From Peptococcaceae bacterium (GTDB lineage: Bacteria > Bacillota > Desulfitobacteriia > Desulfitobacteriales > Syntrophobotulaceae), in assembly GCA_012517475.1 (NCBI GenBank), contig JAAYUV010000006.1:1-46179 (forward strand): a DNA stretch of 46,179 nucleotides, given 5' to 3'. Each line of letters begins with the position of its first letter. Positions within the stretch are counted from its first letter, which is position 1. The notes under the pieces were generated by a model. The model was not told the DNA's origin, ran no database searches, and saw only the letters and a list, made by a program, of their open reading frames with translations. This document shows positions 42,279 to 46,179 of the stretch, in pieces. The position numbers were made by a program, and so were the translations under genes.

Positions 42279-42545
42279 TTATGACCGCATTTCTTCTTCA
42301 ATTCTTTTTTCAATTTCTTCATCGGATAAATCGAATTGATCCATCATCTCATGAGCTTTTTGCCTTTGCCCATAATAGTAATCTCTTCTTCTGTTTTTCA
42401 TTTCTTCAAAATCATGAGGTTCATTCCAATAGGAATCCTGCTTCCTGCCTCTCAAAAATTTAAACAGAAAGTATGATAAAAAACTGGTTACCAGCAGCAT
42501 GATCAATGCTGAGTAGAAGCTTCCAAAACCGAATCCGATAATCAT
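42279..42545 (-). CDS. Small membrane-anchored protein of unknown function
   Basis: This 88-residue ORF has one N-terminal membrane segment (YSALIMLLVTSFLSYFLFKF, residues 11-30), a basic stretch (LRGRKQDSYW), and a long charged helix with many Arg, Lys and Glu (FEEMKNRRRDYYYGQRQKAH). It ends MDQFDLSDEEIEKRIEEEMR. A GAGAGGG site precedes its ATG. It resembles no named family known to me. It is divergent from the plus-strand Tyr/Pro-rich gene, and the gap between them (42546-42675) should hold both promoters. Confidence 0.6.
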   Translation of the reverse strand: MIIGFGFGSFYSALIMLLVTSFLSYFLFKFLRGRKQDSYWNEPHDFEEMKNRRRDYYYGQRQKAHEMMDQFDLSDEEIEKRIEEEMRS

Positions 42546-42675
42546 AAAACCCTCTCAACTCAGGAAATTAATTCCATAATTGTATCATTCAGCCAAAAGC
42601 AACAATATACTATTTATAGCTTATCTTCTCATAAATTTGCAAGATTTTCAATTACTCATAAAAGGAGGACCAGGA

Positions 42676-43134
42676 ATGAGGAATAACCAAACCTTCGGGA
42701 ATAATTATCCTGGATATGCTTCCCAGTGGAACACATATTCCAATTACTCCGCTTCAGCAGGTAATCCCTTATTCATGTCCTCCCAAATTCATCACCGGCA
42801 ATTATCCCTGCCGAGAAATCCTGGTTATTTACAGGATAGAAATCCTGGTTATTTGCAGGATTATTCCCCGTTATACCCAAATGTAACTCCCGGATTAGTG
42901 CCAGCACCGGTTCTCCCAATCAGTTCCCCGGTTTATAACGGATTTCAGTTACCATATCCGGTAATTCAAACCGCAAATCAATATCCACATCCATATGAAT
43001 ATTCATTAAACAATCCAAACAATCTGGAAAGAATTCTGATCGCAATCCTTATTCTCGTGTCCCTGGATCTGATCTTTGTCCGGCCTGTAAAACAAGCCCG
43101 TCAGGAAAATCTTATGCTTCCGGTAAGTGAGTAA
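42676..43134 (+). CDS. Tyr/Pro/Asn-rich small protein with a C-terminal membrane segment (spore-surface candidate)
   Basis: This 152-residue protein starts at ATG 42676, behind AAAGGAGG, not at the upstream ATG of the longer frame. It is low in charge and rich in Asn, Tyr, Pro and Ser (NNYPGYASQWNTYSNYSASA). Two exact tandem copies of RNPGYLQD are encoded by a 24-bp direct repeat near 42817-42864. The C-terminal part has a hydrophobic segment (LERILIAILILVSLDLIFV) followed by a short basic tail (RPVKQARQEN). Such composition is typical of spore-coat or exosporium proteins in Firmicutes, and the next genes are spoVA genes, but that role is inferred. It is convergent with spoVAF, with 8 bp between them. 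Confidence 0.7.
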   Translation: MRNNQTFGNNYPGYASQWNTYSNYSASAGNPLFMSSQIHHRQLSLPRNPGYLQDRNPGYLQDYSPLYPNVTPGLVPAPVLPISSPVYNGFQLPYPVIQTANQYPHPYEYSLNNPNNLERILIAILILVSLDLIFVRPVKQARQENLMLPVSE

Positions 43135-43142
43135 CACTTATT

Positions 43143-44633
43143 TTACGGACTTGTTCTTTCCTGAGGCTGCCGGATGCGGTCCTTGGATTTAAGGATGCTT
43201 GGCCGTTGATTGGCGATTGGAACCGGATTCCTAACCAGGATTGTTTTCAGTGCTTTAAAATCAAGAGGGATAAGCGGCCACAGGTATGGTACACCGAAAG
43301 AATTGGTGCGCCATAGTAAAATGAAGACCAAAAGAACTCCTATGCCAAGTCCCCAGAAATTAAACAAACCTGCGGCCAGAACCAGGAATATTCTTACCAA
43401 CCTGTTGGCCTGTGCCAGTTCGTAACTGGGAGTTGCAAAAGTACCCACAGCCGCGATCGATAGGTACATAATTACTTCCGGGGTAAAGAAGCCTACTTTA
43501 ATGGCCACGTCCCCCATCATAAATACGGCGATTAAGCCCAAGGCAGTGGCTAAGGGTGAAGGGGTATGAATCGCTGCCATCCGCAGCATGTCTATGGCAA
43601 TATCACCGGTTATGGCTTGAAAGAGAAGACCCACTTTAGCGGATTTTTCCACCCCGATGAATTGAAGGGAATGAGGCAAAAACTGAGGATTCAGGGCGAA
43701 AGCCAGCCATAACGGCAATAGGAACATAGAAGCGAGTATGGCAACAAATCTGACCCAGCGCAAATAGGCCCCAACCACGGGCTCCTGCCGGTATTCCTCA
43801 GCATGCTGGACATGATGCCAGAACGTACAGGGCGCAATGATCACGCTGGGAGAAGTATCGACCAAGATAACGACATTCCCCTCGAGCAAATGAATCGCAG
43901 CAACATCCGGCCGCTCCGTATACCGGACTCTTGGAAATGGATTCCAATACTTACTCCCCAGTATAAATTCCTCTACCGTTTTTTCCGCCATGGGAATCCC
44001 GTCAATTTTGATATTCTTGATCTCTTTTTCAATGTAATCCACCATTTTGGGATTGGTAATATCCTCAATATAGGCAATACAAACATCCGTCTTGGAACGG
44101 CTTCCTGCCTTGACAAGTTTCATCCTTAATCCCGGATCGCGCAAGCGGCGCCGGATGAGGTTGGTATTAAAAACCAAAGTTTCTGTAAAACCGTCGCGGG
44201 ATCCGCGGGTCACGCGCTCAATGTCAGGCTCTTCGGGCATACGGGCCGGATAAGTTCTTACATCTACGATGATAGCTTCGGTCTTGCCTTCGATCAGGAT
44301 GGCCATGGTTCCCGACAAAACGAAATAGAGCACCTCATCCATGGATTCCACTTCTGAAACCTGCAGATCCACGATTTTGGATTTCAGTTTATCAAGGGCA
44401 TTGACAACGAGCTCGGATCTTTCAATCTCTTCAAATGTTTCCAGAATCAAGTTGGATGCAGGTCTTCCTACCAGTCCATTCACAGAATAGATGGCAATCT
44501 TTTTGCCGCCGACATTCATTTTCCGGACGATGATATCAAAACTTTCCGGAACCCCTAGTTTTTTATTCAGATAATCAATATTTTCTTCATAGTTTTTAGA
44601 AATCGCGACATTTGTTTCAGCTGTTAATGACAT
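43143..44633 (-). CDS. spoVAF: Stage V sporulation protein AF (GerA-family membrane protein)
   Basis: This protein of about 496 residues has a large N-terminal soluble domain of the GerAA type: DKLKSKIVDLQVSEVESMDE, GTMAILIEGKTEAIIVDVRT, YPARMPEEPDIERVTRGSRD and GFTETLVFNTNLIRRRLRDP. Four to five membrane helices follow (VRFVAILASMFLLPLWLAFA, AVFMMGDVAIKVGFFTPEVI, RIFLVLAAGLFNFWGLGIGV). Length and position directly after spoVAE identify it as SpoVAF rather than a germinant receptor subunit. In the forespore inner membrane it assists the SpoVA dipicolinic acid channel. The ATG at 44631-44633 is preferred over the TTG at 44639 because of spacing from AAAGG. Likely sigma-G operon. Confidence 0.9.
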   Translation of the reverse strand: MSLTAETNVAISKNYEENIDYLNKKLGVPESFDIIVRKMNVGGKKIAIYSVNGLVGRPASNLILETFEEIERSELVVNALDKLKSKIVDLQVSEVESMDEVLYFVLSGTMAILIEGKTEAIIVDVRTYPARMPEEPDIERVTRGSRDGFTETLVFNTNLIRRRLRDPGLRMKLVKAGSRSKTDVCIAYIEDITNPKMVDYIEKEIKNIKIDGIPMAEKTVEEFILGSKYWNPFPRVRYTERPDVAAIHLLEGNVVILVDTSPSVIIAPCTFWHHVQHAEEYRQEPVVGAYLRWVRFVAILASMFLLPLWLAFALNPQFLPHSLQFIGVEKSAKVGLLFQAITGDIAIDMLRMAAIHTPSPLATALGLIAVFMMGDVAIKVGFFTPEVIMYLSIAAVGTFATPSYELAQANRLVRIFLVLAAGLFNFWGLGIGVLLVFILLWRTNSFGVPYLWPLIPLDFKALKTILVRNPVPIANQRPSILKSKDRIRQPQERTSP

Positions 44634-44639
44634 ATTCAA

Positions 44640-45002
44640 TCAACCTTTCGGATTAAATACAACTGCCACAAGATAACCGAATAAGATGGCAGCAGCGATT
44701 CCTACAGCAGCAGCTTGAATCCCCCCGGAAAAAGCGCCAAGAAAACCATTGGAGTTTGCACCTTCGATAGCACCTTTAGCCAACGAATACCCAAACCCCG
44801 ATAAGGGAACGGTTGCTCCCGCCCCTCCTATTTTTACCAGAGGCTCGTACAGACCCAATCCACCCAAAATCACACCTGAAGTGACAAATGTGACCAGTAC
44901 ATGGGCAGGGGTAATATTTGCTTTTGTCAGGTCCATGAGCAATTGCCCAATTACACAAATTAATCCGCCAACAATAAAAGCCGGAAGCACATGATTTAAC
45001 AC
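44640..45002 (-). CDS. spoVAE: Stage V sporulation protein AE
   Basis: This small membrane protein of about 120 residues has the SpoVAE signature: LPAFIVGGLICVIGQLLMDL, HVLVTFVTSGVILGGLGLYE, GGAGATVPLSGFGYSLAKGA and a final VGIAAAILFGYLVAVVFNPK. Its four helices form part of the channel that moves dipicolinic acid and Ca into and out of the spore core. Two in-frame GTG codons (45011 and 45002) compete; the second lies 8 bases after GAGG and is reported. It lies 21 bp after spoVAD and 6 bp before spoVAF on the same strand, so the three are one transcription unit. Confidence 0.92.
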   Translation of the reverse strand: MLNHVLPAFIVGGLICVIGQLLMDLTKANITPAHVLVTFVTSGVILGGLGLYEPLVKIGGAGATVPLSGFGYSLAKGAIEGANSNGFLGAFSGGIQAAAVGIAAAILFGYLVAVVFNPKG

Positions 45003-45023
45003 TTTTCTCACCTCGCTGGTATT

Positions 45024-46031
45024 TTATTTTTCAATACTGACCGCATGCCCTATGGCAGGTATTGACTCACCCTGCAGGGCGGAAACAGGACTGTGCAGCG
45101 AACCGCTTCCAATCAATAAGACTTTTTTCAATTCACCGCTGGCCATTCTATTGAGAATATGACCCGTCAGGACTACTGCCGAACACCCGCAGCCGCTTCC
45201 TCCTGCATGGGTATCCTGTTCCGGACTGTAAATCATCACTCCGCAGTCTGAAAAATTATTGGAGATTTGTAAACCACTTCTTTTTAAAATATCTATAACC
45301 AATTGCAGACCTATCAGACCCAGGTCTCCGGTGACAATAAGGTCATAAAAATTAGGTTGTCTGCCCAGGTCCTGGAAATGATTGAGTATTGTATCAGCAA
45401 TAGCCGGAGCCATGGCGGCTCCCATATTGCTTGCATCCGTCTCCCCAAAATCGATGACCCTTCCGATCGTTGCCGAAGTTACCTTTGGCCCTTCTCCGGT
45501 ATCTGATAACAGGACTGTCCCTGCTCCGGTCACCGTCCATTGGGAATACATTGCACGCTGGTTACCTTGCTCTGTAGGCAGTCTATATTGCCTCTCGGCC
45601 GTATCATGATGACTCGATGCACTGCAAAGCGTCTTAGAGCCGAATCCACCGTCAATCAGCATGGCTCCGAGGGCCATGGATAAAGCCATTGTAGAACAAG
45701 CCCCGTAAAGACCGATGAATGGTAACCCGATCTGCCTGGCAGCAAAATTGGAAGAGATAATCTGATTGAGGAGATCTCCGGCCAGGATATAATCTACGGA
45801 ATCCACGGGAATGTTGACTTTCCCGGCTGCACCCCGCATCGCTTTCTCCAGCATTTTTGCTTCTGTCTTTTCCCAGGATTTTTCGCCGTCATACGTATCT
45901 TGAAGAATCTCGTCAAAAGAACCCTGAAGAGGCCCATCGCCTTCCTTAGGTCCAACGACATTAAAGCTGGAAAGAATAACCGGCGGGTTCTGAAAAATAA
46001 CTGATTGATTTCCGCTTTTCCTGGAATGCAT
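45024..46031 (-). CDS. spoVAD: Stage V sporulation protein AD
   Basis: This 335-residue protein has the thiolase-like SpoVAD fold, which binds dipicolinic acid during its uptake into the forespore. Segments include NPPVILSSFNVVGPKEGDGP, FIGLYGACSTMALSMALGAM, ASSHHDTAERQYRLPTEQGN, TVTGAGTVLLSDTGEGPKV and THAGGSGCGCSAVVLTGHIL. The length equals other SpoVAD proteins when translation starts at the ATG 46029-46031, which lies 9 bases after AAAGGAG; the frame is open up to 46157 without family similarity. spoVAC, usually just upstream, is not encoded in the 148 bp remaining. A GCGCAC-AAC-GTGCGC inverted repeat lies just upstream of the ribosome site. Confidence 0.93.
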   Translation of the reverse strand: MHSRKSGNQSVIFQNPPVILSSFNVVGPKEGDGPLQGSFDEILQDTYDGEKSWEKTEAKMLEKAMRGAAGKVNIPVDSVDYILAGDLLNQIISSNFAARQIGLPFIGLYGACSTMALSMALGAMLIDGGFGSKTLCSASSHHDTAERQYRLPTEQGNQRAMYSQWTVTGAGTVLLSDTGEGPKVTSATIGRVIDFGETDASNMGAAMAPAIADTILNHFQDLGRQPNFYDLIVTGDLGLIGLQLVIDILKRSGLQISNNFSDCGVMIYSPEQDTHAGGSGCGCSAVVLTGHILNRMASGELKKVLLIGSGSLHSPVSALQGESIPAIGHAVSIEK

Positions 46032-46179
46032 CTTCTTCATCTCCTTTTGTGCGCACGTTGTGCGCTTCATATATATTTCGCAGAAATCATCGCTCCTGCG
46101 ATGCGATGTAAGACAACCGACTAACCTCATGCGAAAGCCTCTGGGGGACAATAGCATGTCGGTAAAGTCAGGATTAGAC

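Overview
The window looks like a chromosomal segment of an anaerobic, endospore-forming Firmicute, most probably from the Desulfitobacterium/Dehalobacter side of the Clostridia. This is inferred from gene content: a spoVAD-spoVAE-spoVAF cluster, two alpha/beta SASP genes, spore photoproduct lyase, an [FeFe]-hydrogenase-like chemoreceptor, strong AGGAGG ribosome sites, and classic TPP and lysine riboswitches. No rRNA, tRNA, CRISPR array, transposase or prophage gene was seen.

Layout. 1-1.4 kb holds two broken genes: an N-terminally truncated cell-wall-binding (CWB2) remnant and a frameshifted response-regulator receiver. 1.5-10.2 kb, mostly minus strand, holds a hotdog thioesterase, an ECF sigma factor with a DUF4349 membrane partner, a two-gene CHR (chromate) transporter, a TetM-like ribosome-protection GTPase, a DUF1540 protein (plus), and a peptidase M20/DMT exporter/CPBP protease cluster. 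10.3-10.9 kb carries a PII gene behind a terminator-containing leader. 11.2-13.1 kb encodes the hydrogenase-like chemoreceptor. 13.4-21.7 kb holds a SASP, riboswitch-controlled thiC, an HD hydrolase, rarD, glnS, an ADP-ribosylglycohydrolase, a Cse60-like small protein and splB. 21.8-30.2 kb is plus strand: gamma-glutamyltransferase-like protein, MGDG-type glycosyltransferase plus polysaccharide deacetylase, a split UxaA-family hydro-lyase and a probably Fur-controlled asparagine synthetase. 31-35 kb holds a second SASP, a chromosomal ParM-like actin with a co-encoded partner, and the DUF421/DUF4363/YihY membrane genes. 35-41.6 kb is a housekeeping block (lysA with lysine riboswitch, scpB-scpA-trpS, DHH-CBS-CCA nucleotidyltransferase fusion). 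The right end is sporulation-related: a Tyr/Pro/Asn-rich small protein, then spoVAF, spoVAE and spoVAD.

The most unusual signal is non-coding: six intergenic elements (A-F, about 70-250 bp) at 2170, 4259, 10902, 25969, 27961 and 30784. Their outer arms are nearly perfect inverted repeats within a copy but mostly differ between copies, while the interior (motifs around CCGCT, TCGGCAGAT and AACAGCCGCGCT) is conserved. Longer copies carry an extra module of small hairpins whose stems also differ but stay complementary around a conserved TCC loop. Copies B and C share the same arms, but B lacks the interior. This is what a structured RNA or a folded single-stranded DNA element would show, and may be an undescribed repeat family. 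Everything here was read by eye without database searches; family names rest on recognised motifs.
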